Position numbers and translations under genes: made by a program. A model generated the notes under the pieces. The model did not search any database. It was not told the origin of the DNA and saw only the letters and a program-made list of their open reading frames with translations. DNA of 64,000 nucleotides from an uncultured Collinsella sp. (GTDB lineage: Bacteria > Actinomycetota > Coriobacteriia > Coriobacteriales > Coriobacteriaceae): NCBI GenBank assembly GCA_958452935.1, contig CAUDVX010000003.1, forward strand, positions 1 through 64,000. The letters run 5' to 3'. Each line of letters opens with the position of its first letter. The stretch's first letter is position 1. Positions 39,621 to 47,623 of this stretch are shown piece after piece.

Positions 39621-40228
39621 GGCGCGCCTTGATTCAATACCAAGCCCCCAGCAACGATTCTTCTAGTCATGGTCACAGCATACGACTTCTGACCTGCGGA
39701 AACGCGCAGGGATAAAGCCGCTAGCTATGATTCCTTCCTCGAAATGGGTGAAGAGGGGCTGAAATGGCGAATCCATGCCCTCAGCCAGGATGTCTGCAAC
39801 CTGTAATCCTGCCTGTTTTTGTCCCTGAGACAAAAATGAAACTGCGGGCCTTCGATGGCGAATAGTTTTCTGCGTTGTCCCACGTTTTGTCCCAAACGCC
39901 TACGCGAAGACACACGGCGGGATTCGGTGGCAAGATGGCCAAGACTGACGACCAACCTAGAATCAACTGGATTAGCGTCACTGCAAACGCATGTGAAAGA
40001 GTGGGAATAATTAAGCCCCCTTGCTTTCGGGTTGATTCGCTCGCGTCCCCTGGGGCGGGCGATGTCCTCAACCGCGGCACGCGCCTCCTCTTGGCATCCC
40101 GGCGTCTCCAGCCAGTGTTGGACTGCTGCTGTCGTCTGTGCGTTGCTTGACGTTTCATGCATAATGCCAACCGCCCCGCGACATCACGTTTGCAGCGCGC
40201 AGGGGCCGGAGAACCTTCGCGATGAGAG
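39621..40228. other. Gap with a diverged third copy of the dispersed repeat
   Basis: No credible gene. An AAGGCGCGCCTT palindrome directly follows the hydrolase gene. The rest contains the diverged repeat (39812-40010) and the upstream region of the PadR operon. Confidence 0.55.
39812..40010 (+). repeat. Dispersed repeat, diverged partial copy 3
   Basis: It shares the order of blocks with copies 1 and 2: GAGACAAAAATGAAACT, then GTTGTCCCACGTTTTGTCCC (copy 1: GTTGTCCCAGCTTTTGTCCC), ending GAGTGGGAATAA at 39999-40010. Much of the left half is missing or unrecognisable. Confidence 0.5.
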
Positions 40229-40274
40229 TTGACGTCTCATACCTTGCATCGTATAGTGTGTATAGCACAGTATA
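40229..40274 (+). promoter_or_regulatory. PadR operon promoter with overlapping operator
   Basis: TTGACG (40229-40234), a 17-base spacer and TATAGT (40252-40257) form a near-consensus promoter. An inverted repeat TATAGTGTG-TATAG-CACAGTATA (40252-40274) covers the -10, a typical PadR operator that would block the polymerase: autoregulation. Confidence 0.7.
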
Positions 40275-40294
40275 TGACGAGAGGAGGTGTGCGG

Positions 40295-40615
40295 ATGGAG
40301 GCACAGATGAAGCGCGGCTTCCTGGAGGCCTGCGTGCTCGCGGCCGTCTCCGGCGAGGAGTCCTACGGCTACCAGATCGTGAAGGACGTGCCGGCGAGCA
40401 TGGGGCTCACGGAGTCGACGCTCTACCCGCTGCTCAAGCGCCTGGAGAAGGCCGGGTGCATCACGGCGCGCTCCGCCGAGCACAACGGGCGGCTGCGCCG
40501 GTACTACCGCATCACGGACGACGGGCGAGCGCGCATCGAGGAGTTCCTGGCCGAGTGGCCGTCCGTACGGGAGATTTACGCATACGTTGAGGGGGCGCAC
40601 CATGACGCGCGATGA
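40295..40615 (+). CDS. PadR-family regulator
   Basis: 106 residues from the ATG at 40295 (GAGGAGG upstream). MKRGFLEACVLAAVSGEESY then GYQIVKDVPASMGLTESTLY and PLLKRLEKAGCI are the PadR winged helix, with the short C-terminal helix of subfamily 2. It is the first gene of a PadR-DUF1700 membrane operon, a common envelope-stress-like arrangement in Gram-positive bacteria. Its 3' end overlaps the DUF1700 gene. Confidence 0.93.
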   Translation: MEAQMKRGFLEACVLAAVSGEESYGYQIVKDVPASMGLTESTLYPLLKRLEKAGCITARSAEHNGRLRRYYRITDDGRARIEEFLAEWPSVREIYAYVEGAHHDAR

Positions 40616-41225
40616 GTTTCTGGGCCGGTTGGGCGAGCTGCTCGCCTGCCTGCCGGCCGAGCAGGTGGAGGAGACCAAGGCGTTCTATGCGGAGGCCATC
40701 GCCGACCGCATGGAGGACGGTATGAGCGAGGAGGAGGCCGTGGCCGCCATGGGCACGCCCGGCGAGGTGGCGGAGGCCACGCTCGACGACCTGCCCGCCG
40801 TGCCGCGCGCGATCGCGAGGACGCGCCGGCGCAGCACCGCGCTGCTGTGGGTGCTGGCCATCGTGGGCTCCCCGGTGTGGGTGCCGCTGCTCGCCGCCTT
40901 CGCCGCCGTGGCCGTCACGGTCTATATCTGCATCTGGGTGCTGGCGCTCTGCGTGTGGATCGTCGCGGTGGCACTCGGGGGCGCGGGCGTAGTTGGGCTC
41001 CTGCTTGCCGTAAGCGGCGTCACCATCGGCCACTTCCCGTACGCCCTCGCCTCGGCGGGCGTGGGGCTCGGCCTCGTCGGCGTGGCGCTCTTCGTTGGTG
41101 CCGGCGCTTGGGCCGCCTCAAAACAAATTGCGCGCCTCTCGGCGCTCTGGGCGAGGAAGGCCGCCTCGCCCTTCTGGAAGAACAGGGGCGAGAAGGGCGG
41201 TACTGCCGCGCATCTCGCGGCGTAG
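40602..41225 (+). CDS. DUF1700 membrane protein
   Basis: 207 residues from the ATG at 40602 (GAGGGGG upstream), overlapping padR by 14 bases. The soluble N-terminal part (MTRDEFLGRLGELLACLPAE and MSEEEAVAAMGTPGEVAEA) is the DUF1700/HAAS signature. It is followed by several transmembrane helices (LLWVLAIVGSPVWVPLLAAF onward) and a basic tail. PadR-linked DUF1700 proteins are thought to sense membrane conditions; the exact role is unknown. Confidence 0.9.
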   Translation: MTRDEFLGRLGELLACLPAEQVEETKAFYAEAIADRMEDGMSEEEAVAAMGTPGEVAEATLDDLPAVPRAIARTRRRSTALLWVLAIVGSPVWVPLLAAFAAVAVTVYICIWVLALCVWIVAVALGGAGVVGLLLAVSGVTIGHFPYALASAGVGLGLVGVALFVGAGAWAASKQIARLSALWARKAASPFWKNRGEKGGTAAHLAA

Positions 41226-41240
41226 AAAGGAGTGAGTACC

Positions 41241-41522
41241 ATGACCAGCGCGAAGAAGATCTACCTCGCCGTGGCGGGAGGGCTCGTCGCCGCGGGCGTC
41301 GTCCTCGCGGGTATCGGCTTTATCGCTTCGGGTTTCGACCCGGCCGTGTTCACGACCCAGATAGACATGCGCGACGACACCATCGTCCTCGGCGGCGTCG
41401 AGGTGGACGACCCGACGGGCCTCCCCCTCATCGAGCAGCTCGCCGGAATCGGCGAGGTCGACACCTCCGGCATCACCGCCTCCGAGGCCCCTGCTGTCCC
41501 GGAGGCGCCCACCGCTCCCTAA
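41241..41522 (+). CDS. Short membrane-anchored protein of the PadR operon (DUF4097-like start)
   Basis: 93 residues from the ATG at 41241 (AAAGGAG upstream). One N-terminal transmembrane helix (YLAVAGGLVAAGVVLAGIGF) is followed by a short extracytoplasmic part ending in an Ala/Pro-rich tail. In related operons this position encodes a DUF4097 adhesin-like protein with a long beta-rich domain; only the anchor-like start is present, so it may be a shortened version. Confidence 0.6.
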   Translation: MTSAKKIYLAVAGGLVAAGVVLAGIGFIASGFDPAVFTTQIDMRDDTIVLGGVEVDDPTGLPLIEQLAGIGEVDTSGITASEAPAVPEAPTAP

Positions 41523-41684
41523 GCATAGCGCGCTCGGACGCCCCGTCCGTCGAGCTGTGCAAGCCTGTGGAACCCGAGCCTCAACCCCAACCCAACCGGC
41601 CTCGAGCCTGCGTCGATTCGTTCCCCGCCCCGCGCGGGGGCCCATGACGCATACCCAAAATCCATCCGAGGAGAAAGGAACGCG

Positions 41685-42002
41685 ATGACGACAGCCACGC
41701 CCCTCCGCCTTCACGGGGTCACGAAGGCGTACCGCGGGAGGACTGTCCTCGGCCCCATCGACCTCGCCCTCGAAGCGGGGCGCGTCTACGGGCTCATCGG
41801 CGAGAACGGCGCCGGGAAGTCCACGCTCATCCGTATCGTCACTGGCACCGCCAGCCCCAGCTCGGGCTCGGTCGAGCTGTTCGGCGAGCGCGGCGAGCGC
41901 GGGCTTGCCGCCGCCCGGAGGCGCATGGGCTACATGCCCGACGCGAGCTCGGCCTACCCGGAGCTCTCCGCGCGGGAGAATAGATTTGCAACGGTTGCTT
42001 AA
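41685..42002 (+). pseudogene. ABC transporter ATPase, truncated by IS3 remnant
   Basis: The frame encodes MTTATPLRLHGVTKAYRGRT, Walker A GENGAGKSTL and Q-loop-region RRRMGYMPDASSAYPELSAR, then stops being ABC-like near 41981 where an IS3-derived sequence begins. The signature motif and Walker B are missing, so it cannot hydrolyse ATP productively. AGGAGAAAGGA precedes the ATG. It is the last gene of the PadR operon; the permease that should follow is gone. Confidence 0.8.
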
Positions 42003-42062
42003 ACAATTTTTACAGGGACAGCCCTGCGTTCCTGAACTCAACTGGGCTCATGTAGTCCAGTG
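41983..42062 (-). mobile_element. IS3-family element end with transposase C-terminus
   Basis: On the minus strand the sequence encodes LDYMSPVEFRNAGLSL and a stop (42062-42009), the usual C-terminus of IS3 OrfB. It is followed by an AT-rich terminus (CAATTTTTA ... GCAAATCTA) that meets the ABC gene. Only the end of the element remains; the rest was lost by deletion, which also removed the right part of the PadR operon. Confidence 0.65.
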
Positions 42063-42091
42063 TCGAAGGGGCAGTCGCCCCAGTCCGTGTA

Positions 42092-42151
42092 TCAGACCTG
42101 CGTGCCGCCGAGGGAGTTCTTCCTCCAGTAGGGCCAGTGCGGGACGTCCAT
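42092..42151 (-). pseudogene. 5' remnant of a gene downstream of the PH-domain gene
   Basis: An ATG at 42151 with a very strong AAAGGAGGAG site encodes MDVPHWPYWRKNSLGGTQV, then stops just before the IS3 remnant. It is probably the start of a second gene of the PH-domain operon, cut by the IS-mediated deletion. Original function unknown. Confidence 0.4.
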
Positions 42152-42174
42152 CCTCTTCTCCTCCTTTCGGGGCG

Positions 42175-42624
42175 TCAGGCACCGGGCCTAAGGCCGCACC
42201 TACGCTCGAGCTCTGCCACGAGGGCGTCGTTGTCGGTCACCGAGACGATGGCGTCGCCGTCGTAGGGCGCCTCGATGTAGACGCGGTCGAGCGAGTTGGC
42301 CGTCCCCGCCCAGAGCGTCCTGGTGCGCCGGACGTCCTGCACGTGGGCGTAGGGTATCACCGAACGCGTCCCAGCGTACACGACGACGAGGCGGTCGCCG
42401 TAGAGCTCGAGGCGGTTGCTGCGGACGGGAAGGGCAGCCAGGGCCACGAGGGCCGGGACGGGCAGCAGCGCGAGCCAGCCCCATAGGAGCGCGGGACTCG
42501 AGCTCAGGAAACACGCGATACACGCCGCGGATAAACCGCCCACCACAATCACCATGGCCGCCATGAACCACGGGTCTGTCCTGCCGGGGAACACCCGCTC
42601 CGGCCGCTCACCCTTCTCACCCAT
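42175..42624 (-). CDS. Membrane protein with bacterial PH-like domain
   Basis: 149 residues from the ATG at 42624 (GGAGG upstream). Two close transmembrane helices (FMAAMVIVVGGLSAACIACF and LLWGWLALLPVPALVALAAL) are followed by a YdbS/bPH-2-like beta domain (RLELYGDRLVVVYAGTRSVI then IPYAHVQDVRRTRTL). Proteins of this type are small membrane-associated modules of unknown role, often involved in envelope stress. Its downstream partner is truncated by the IS3 remnant. Confidence 0.7.
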   Translation of the reverse strand: MGEKGERPERVFPGRTDPWFMAAMVIVVGGLSAACIACFLSSSPALLWGWLALLPVPALVALAALPVRSNRLELYGDRLVVVYAGTRSVIPYAHVQDVRRTRTLWAGTANSLDRVYIEAPYDGDAIVSVTDNDALVAELERRCGLRPGA

Positions 42625-43012
42625 TACGGCCTCCCTCCCGACGCCCCCCTGGCAGCGCGTGGGGCCGGAGAGTGCCTTGAACCCGTCGCCGACCATCTCG
42701 CCCCCTGTTCCGTGGGCCTTCTGTAGTGGTGTATACCCCCGACTGTTCGAGGGATGTCGTACGATTAAACGTTTTCGAACTTCTTTAAGACGGGTACGGC
42801 AGGATCGAGCAGATTGTTCGCGCGAGAGGCTCTCCGCCGCTGCGCCCGGTCTCGGGTTCGATGCGTCGACATCCGTCTCAGGTGGTGTCTCCGCTGCGCG
42901 ACATTGCAGGAGGCAAAGCCGAGATGCCATGGGGCGCGCCGAAGCTTTGCCCGGGGGCGAAGATTCTAGGGGTCTGACGTGGCCCGGAGGGGAGACGGAC
43001 ATGTAAGCGCTT
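42625..43012. other. Gap without a supportable gene
   Basis: Only weak frames. A 17-codon frame at 42938 with GCAGGAGG upstream (MPWGAPKLCPGAKILGV) is seen but has no family resemblance. Confidence 0.4.
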
Positions 43013-43305
43013 ATGACCGAGGAGCTGGCCGAGGGCCCGCTGCCGCTGTACGCGACCGAGGGAGGGGCTCTCGCCCTCGACCGCGCAAGCCCGGAAGGCG
43101 AGGACTACCTTGACCTCTGGTGCTCGCTTACCATCAACCTTTCGGGTGGCCCCTTCGCTTCCACGTGGCGCATTCACGCTTGTGCCCGGCATCATGGACA
43201 CGGGCGTCGCCAAGTTGGCCGACGGGGCGCAAGCCCCTGTTGACTCAACGTTCGACGAGATAAACCACATGTTCTCAAAACTCGGCTTTATCGATTACAA
43301 TTCAC
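43013..43305 (+). pseudogene. Unrecognised gene fragment with frame change
   Basis: One frame gives MTEELAEGPLPLYATEGGAL then EDYLDLWCSLTINLSGGPF. A second frame from about 43165 gives FTLVPGIMDTGVAKLADGAQ and FDEINHMFSKLGF. The LTINL ... DT pattern faintly recalls DUF4313-type proteins of mobile elements, but this is weak. Probably a frameshifted remnant. Confidence 0.3.
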
Positions 43306-43485
43306 GCCTCGCGCAAGGGCCGTTCTACTCCCCAAACCTAATCTGCCTGTCGCACGCCTCGAGGCGACGGGGCGGCGCCTTCTCGCGTGAGTCAATTCCC
43401 GTTTTACTGGTGCGGATCCCAACATGCCCTTATGCATGTTGCTCCGCCGCTTTCGAAACTTCAAAACCATTCGATTTTCAAAACT

Positions 43486-43550
43486 GAGTGGGAATAAGTT
43501 ATCGGTACGCTTTTTTATAAAATGTAAAAAATCACCCCCATAACCGATAA
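43486..43550 (+). promoter_or_regulatory. Upstream region of the DUF4143 ATPase: repeat signature and dyad
   Basis: GAGTGGGAATAA (43486-43497) is the same motif that ends the dispersed repeats. TTATCGGT (43499-43506) and ACCGATAA (43543-43550) form a perfect 8-bp dyad, and CACCCCCATAAC (43533-43544) matches an arm of the inverted repeat at 25.1 kb. A likely operator or element boundary. Confidence 0.45.
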
Positions 43551-43577
43551 AATGGACGCTGAGGAAAGGGGTGCATC

Positions 43578-44813
43578 TTGCGTATATACCGACGTGAAAA
43601 GTATCTGAAGCGAATGCGTGGTTTCTACCACGATGACGGGATGATCAAGGTGATCACCGGTGTTCGCAGGTGCGGCAAATCCTGTCTCATGCAATCGATC
43701 GCGGACGAGCTCGTGGAATCCGGTGTGGCGGAGGATCACATTATCTATATCGACCTCGACTCACGGGAGAACAGGAAGGTCAAGACGACCGATGAGCTCG
43801 AAAACCTTATTGACATGTCGACCCCCGCAGACACTGAGGGGACGAAGTACCTTTTCATCGATGAGATTCAGAACGTAGAGGAATTCGAGCTGCTCATCAA
43901 CGGCTACCGGACAGATGGCGGTTGGTCCATCTTCATTACCGGTTCGAATTCATATCTGCTTTCTGGGCAGCTTGTTACAAAGCTGACGGGTCGCTATATC
44001 GAGTTCGAGGTGTTCCCACTCGATTTTGCGGAATATATCAATATGAAGCGTTTTCTCGGCAAGCCCGTCAATGACCTTCTCGTGGGAGAGTTTACCGAGT
44101 ACCTGACCCTTGGAGGCTTTCCCAAAGCGCTGGAGTATGAGGGCGAGGATGAAAAGCGCACCTATATCAAAAGTGTTATTCATGAGATCTTTGAAAAGGA
44201 CGTCAAACATTCGAACAAGATCAAGAATGTCTCGGTTTTCGATGCCGTCCAGACGTATCTCATCAACAACTTTGGTGCGCCGACGAACCTGAAGAACCTC
44301 CTTGCGTACTTCAATGATGTCGAGAAGATTCCCATCAAGCGCGAAACGCTCAATCGGTATATCCAGATTCTTGTTGACGCGAAGATCCTTTATCGCTGTT
44401 CGAGGTTCGATCTCAAGTCTCGGCGGTCGCTTATCCGCGAAGAGAAGTACTACCTGGCTGATCCCGGCTTCTATTTCGCCATGAACACGGATGCGAGGAT
44501 TAACTACGGGCCGGCATTGGAGAACGTGCTCTACCTCTATCTTGCATCGCGCGGGTACGAGCTTTCTGTGGGCCGTATTGGGAAGCTCGAGTGTGACTTC
44601 ATCGCTCGTAGGCGCAATGCTTACGCCTACATCCAGGTCTCTATGTCGATTGCCGACAGAGGCGTCGAGGAGCGCGAGTACAGGCCGTTCGGCCATATCA
44701 GGGATGGGTATCCGCGCTACTTGTTCACGCTTGATCCTCTATTGCAGGAGAGGGATGGCGTCAGGCACCTTAACATGGCGTCGTTTATGCAAGATGGCGG
44801 TGATCTTATTTGA
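43578..44813 (+). CDS. AAA ATPase with DUF4143 domain (intact)
   Basis: 411 residues. Walker A TGVRRCGKSCLM (near residue 30), Walker B YLFIDEIQNVE, sensor ITGSNSYLLSGQLVTKLTGR, then the DUF4143 part with a C-terminal restriction-like core (LECDFIARRRNAYAYIQVSM). Catalytic residues are all present, unlike the remnants at 18.9 and 26.3 kb. The start is TTG at 43578 (AAAGGGGTGCATC upstream), giving LRIYRREKYLKRM; an ATG lies 36 bases further in. These ATPases are abundant accessory genes in gut bacteria; roles in DNA binding or toxin control have been suggested but are not settled. Confidence 0.85.
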   Translation: MRIYRREKYLKRMRGFYHDDGMIKVITGVRRCGKSCLMQSIADELVESGVAEDHIIYIDLDSRENRKVKTTDELENLIDMSTPADTEGTKYLFIDEIQNVEEFELLINGYRTDGGWSIFITGSNSYLLSGQLVTKLTGRYIEFEVFPLDFAEYINMKRFLGKPVNDLLVGEFTEYLTLGGFPKALEYEGEDEKRTYIKSVIHEIFEKDVKHSNKIKNVSVFDAVQTYLINNFGAPTNLKNLLAYFNDVEKIPIKRETLNRYIQILVDAKILYRCSRFDLKSRRSLIREEKYYLADPGFYFAMNTDARINYGPALENVLYLYLASRGYELSVGRIGKLECDFIARRRNAYAYIQVSMSIADRGVEEREYRPFGHIRDGYPRYLFTLDPLLQERDGVRHLNMASFMQDGGDLI

Positions 44814-44839
44814 GCGGCGGCCAGATCCCTTTGGCGGCG

Positions 44840-44993
44840 TTATCGAACGTGCGCGTTCTCGTTGGCACCTTTAATCTCTTCCGGCAAATCGTCGGGAATC
44901 AGCGCCTTTACCCTATTCTCACTGCCATTCTGAATCGCCTGCTCGTAGTGTCAGCATTTGAACCTCAGCATATCCAGCGCACGGTTCATGTCC
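44840..44993 (-). pseudogene. Duplicated 3' fragment of the MerR gene
   Basis: On the minus strand it encodes DMNRALDMLRFKC, a stop, then HYEQAIQNGSENRVKALIPD and DLPEEIKGANENAHVR before the stop codon at 44840. It closely matches the C-terminus of the regulator at 37162-37602, where the stop is a Trp codon. The HTH part is missing. It lies between the ATPase and the SIR2 genes and shows a duplication or recombination event with the 37-kb locus or a relative. Confidence 0.7.
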
Positions 44994-45825
44994 GCGCCGC
45001 CGAGAGCAGGGCGCCCAGGTCGGCCTGGATCGCCTCCGCCTTACTTCCGAGCTGCAACGGGGCCGAGTCGCCCGAGATGTTTACGCTCAGCAGGTGCGCA
45101 TCCGTCAGCTTTGCGGTCATGCTCCAGAACGGGAGTGTGATGATGCCGGGGGTCATCTCGCCCACGCCCAGTTCCAGCAACAACACACGGACGTTACCGC
45201 GCTCGCGCACGAAGCGCTCGTATCGTTCGAGACTCTCGCGCCATGCCGTGCCCTGCAGAAACGTGTCGTCCCGTACCCACGGCACAAGCTGCCAACCGCA
45301 GTGCGGGCATCGGGGGACATCCTCGCTGCGGATCTCGAACCCCGCCATACCTGCGAGCATGCGCTCGACGTAGGGACTCGCATCGAAGATCTCGTCGCAG
45401 CATGGTTGCTTGCACTGAAGGTGCGCGAAGCTTCCCTGATAGTTGCAGGTATTCTCGGCAGGAAACGTCTTCTCGACCTGGGTGTCCACATTGGTGCTCA
45501 GGATGAAGTAATCCTTATGGCCGATGAGGGACCGCAGGTCGAGATAGGGCTGCGAGGCAGGCTCGCGCAGCATGAAATCGATGTATCGCGCGTAGTAGGC
45601 CCATTGCTGCTCGAGGCTGGGGTAGAGGTGGTAGAAGCCGTCGAAAAGGCTCTTGAAGCCAAAGGCTTGCTGCCAGTCCGCCATTCCGGCACGCGTCATG
45701 CCCGCGTGGTTGTAATGGTTGAACCCGGCGGCGCTCGACATGCCCGAGCCGATGCCGACGATGATGGCGTCGGCATCGTCGATAAGGCTTCGAAGCCTCA
45801 TCGCTTCTCTTTCTAGAGGCGGCAT
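44986..45825 (-). CDS. SIR2-like protein 1 (SirTM-type ADP-ribosyltransferase candidate)
   Basis: 279 residues. NAD-binding Rossmann start DAIIVGIGSGMSSAAGF, then FILSTNVDTQVEK in place of the sirtuin TQNID, YQGSFAHLQC and a zinc ribbon (CKQPCCDE ... CPHCGW). The YQG...LQC segment, with Gln instead of the sirtuin catalytic His, is typical of class M sirtuins (SirTM), which ADP-ribosylate proteins such as lipoylated GcvH-like carriers. The usual partners (macrodomain, GcvH-L, LplA2) are not here. It overlaps SIR2-like 2 by 13 bases. A second ATG at 45801 is possible. Confidence 0.8.
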   Translation of the reverse strand: MPPLEREAMRLRSLIDDADAIIVGIGSGMSSAAGFNHYNHAGMTRAGMADWQQAFGFKSLFDGFYHLYPSLEQQWAYYARYIDFMLREPASQPYLDLRSLIGHKDYFILSTNVDTQVEKTFPAENTCNYQGSFAHLQCKQPCCDEIFDASPYVERMLAGMAGFEIRSEDVPRCPHCGWQLVPWVRDDTFLQGTAWRESLERYERFVRERGNVRVLLLELGVGEMTPGIITLPFWSMTAKLTDAHLLSVNISGDSAPLQLGSKAEAIQADLGALLSAART

Positions 45826-46511
45826 CGGGCGGTCTCCTCAAAAGCCGGGGCCATATCGCCGTCAACGAGAATTGTCTCGCACGATGCATCGGGCGCCAGG
45901 GCCTGACTGTAGTTGAACACGATGTAGGTGGCGTGTTCGCAGACGTTCGCGACCTGAGCGAGCATGCGCTTTATGACGCCGTTGCGCAGTCCCACACCAA
46001 GTTCGAGGATGGCAACCTTGTGGTTGCGATGGGCTTGCACAAGGTGTGCGAGCTCTTCGAGCTGTGCCATGGCGAGGGCATCTGGATGGGCGAGACGACG
46101 CTCGTCAATCGACGTGCGTATGCTCCCTTCCGTTTCGAGCACGCTGTTCTCGTTGAACCCTGCACGTGCGAAGTGTCCGTCGATATTGCACGTGATCACG
46201 AAGGTGTCAGCGTGCTCCGTAAGATGCCGCAGCCTGTTCATGAGCGGGCTGGGCTCATACTCGACATACTCCTTTTGATGGAACCGCTCGGCCCATCGGC
46301 GTCGTACGTTTGCATCTGGAGAGGCGAGCCCCTGCAGAATGCAGCCGATGCCGTCGGCCTGGGCGAGGTCCCCGTACGCCTCTCGGAAATGGGCGTCGGC
46401 GCAGAAGAGATTGAGTCCCTCCGCCATGTCGAGCCCGTTGCTGGCGCCGATGATGACAAGATCCGCCTCGGCAAGTGCCTGGCCGATACGAACCGCTTTT
46501 ACCGTTTCCAT
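45813..46511 (-). CDS. SIR2-like protein 2, lacking the zinc ribbon
   Basis: 232 residues. DLVIIGASNGLDMAEGLNLF and TFVITCNIDGHFARAG show the SIR2 fold, but there are no CxxC pairs and the catalytic loop reads VLETEGSI. It is the most degenerate of the three; it may bind NAD or a modified partner without catalysis, or act as a regulatory subunit. It begins 3 bp after SIR2-like 3 ends, so all three are co-translated or at least co-transcribed. Confidence 0.75.
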   Translation of the reverse strand: METVKAVRIGQALAEADLVIIGASNGLDMAEGLNLFCADAHFREAYGDLAQADGIGCILQGLASPDANVRRRWAERFHQKEYVEYEPSPLMNRLRHLTEHADTFVITCNIDGHFARAGFNENSVLETEGSIRTSIDERRLAHPDALAMAQLEELAHLVQAHRNHKVAILELGVGLRNGVIKRMLAQVANVCEHATYIVFNYSQALAPDASCETILVDGDMAPAFEETARCRL

Positions 46512-46514
46512 GCG

Positions 46515-47480
46515 CTACCTACCCAGCGTCTTGCGCACGTCGGCGAGCACGTCGGCGATACCGGCACGAACGGCGAGCCCCCGATCCTCGATTGCACGGG
46601 GGAGAAACTGCGTCCTGTTGTTCACGGCGATGTAGCCAGCCTGCGGCAACTGCGCTGTGAGGGCCCAGAACGGCTCCTGGATAAACGCAGGCGTCATGCG
46701 GCCCACGCCCAGCTCGAGGAAAAGGATCCTCTGCCGCGCGTGCGCGTCGAGCCAGTCGGACACCTTGTGGTACTGCTCCTCGTAGAGCGCGCCCTGCAGG
46801 AAGTTGCCGTAGCCGCGAACCCAGGGGAACGCCTCTGCCCCGCAGTGGGGGCAGCGCGGCACGAGCTCTGTCGGAACCTCAAGGCCGTCTCCCATGGCCT
46901 CTACCATGCGGGAGACCGGCTCGACCGCGTCCCACACCTCGTCGGTGCAACAGTGGGAGCACTGGAATAAGCGGTGGTCGCCTTGGATCTCGGCCACCTT
47001 CTCCCAGGGGTAGAGTTTCACAAACTGCGTGTCCTGGTTGGTGGTGAGAACGAAGAAGTCTTTCTCGGTAAGAATGGCGTCGAGATCTTTGTAGGGCTCG
47101 CGCAGCGGGGCGTTGAGCGTGGTGTCGAGGAAGGTGGCAAGGTAGCCCCAGCGCGACTCGGCGGTGGGCCAGCGGTAGGACGACCCTTCAAAAGCGCCCC
47201 TGAAACCGTAGCGCTCGGCGAATTTACCGAAATGCCTGCGATAGGTCGCGTTGTCCTCGTAGTAGAAGTCGCCGCCGCCCGCCGCGGAGAGCCCGGAGGC
47301 CCCGCCTACAAGCACGCAATCGGCTTCATCGATCATGCGGGCAAACGTTTCGATTTGCTGGTCGTAGGGCTCGGGCTCGCGGGCACTCAGCTCATAGGGC
47401 GTGCCGCCGGTGCGGTAGGCGGCCTGATGGGAAAACGATTGGTTGGTGAGTTCGATAACGAGCCGCTCGTATAGAGTCAC
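46515..47480 (-). CDS. SIR2-like protein 3 (SirTM-type)
   Basis: 321 residues from the GTG at 47480 (GAGAG upstream; the longer frame runs through the operator region). After a short N-terminal extension, DCVLVGGASGLSAAGGGDFY, then FVLTTNQDTQFVKLYPWEK, IQGDHRLFQCSHCC and CPHCGAEAFPW. The QGD..LFQC pattern and the zinc ribbon place it with SirTM-type proteins. First gene of the triple operon, divergent from the tetR gene. Confidence 0.8.
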   Translation of the reverse strand: MTLYERLVIELTNQSFSHQAAYRTGGTPYELSAREPEPYDQQIETFARMIDEADCVLVGGASGLSAAGGGDFYYEDNATYRRHFGKFAERYGFRGAFEGSSYRWPTAESRWGYLATFLDTTLNAPLREPYKDLDAILTEKDFFVLTTNQDTQFVKLYPWEKVAEIQGDHRLFQCSHCCTDEVWDAVEPVSRMVEAMGDGLEVPTELVPRCPHCGAEAFPWVRGYGNFLQGALYEEQYHKVSDWLDAHARQRILFLELGVGRMTPAFIQEPFWALTAQLPQAGYIAVNNRTQFLPRAIEDRGLAVRAGIADVLADVRKTLGR

Positions 47481-47530
47481 TTGATACTCTCTTTCAACTA
47501 CAATGAACAGGTGTCTATAAAAAGTATCAA
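47481..47530. promoter_or_regulatory. Inverted repeat between the SIR2 operon and tetR
   Basis: TTGATACT (47481-47488) and AGTATCAA (47523-47530) form a perfect, widely spaced dyad covering the start of the SIR2 operon. It may be the operator of the divergent TetR protein or two half-sites of it. Confidence 0.5.
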
Positions 47531-47623
47531 TGTTGATTTGCGTCAGAGCAATGAACAGTTTCGAGCTGCTGTCGATAAACGAGCGGCTTCTGGATATTGT
47601 TGAGCGCTGCAATTGGAGGGGCC

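Noticed and set aside
39725..40162. 145-codon minus-strand frame in the repeat region
   Set aside because: It lies in the diverged dispersed repeat; no ribosome site or known family. A short conserved peptide pattern is shared with the other copies, but this is explained by DNA repeat similarity.
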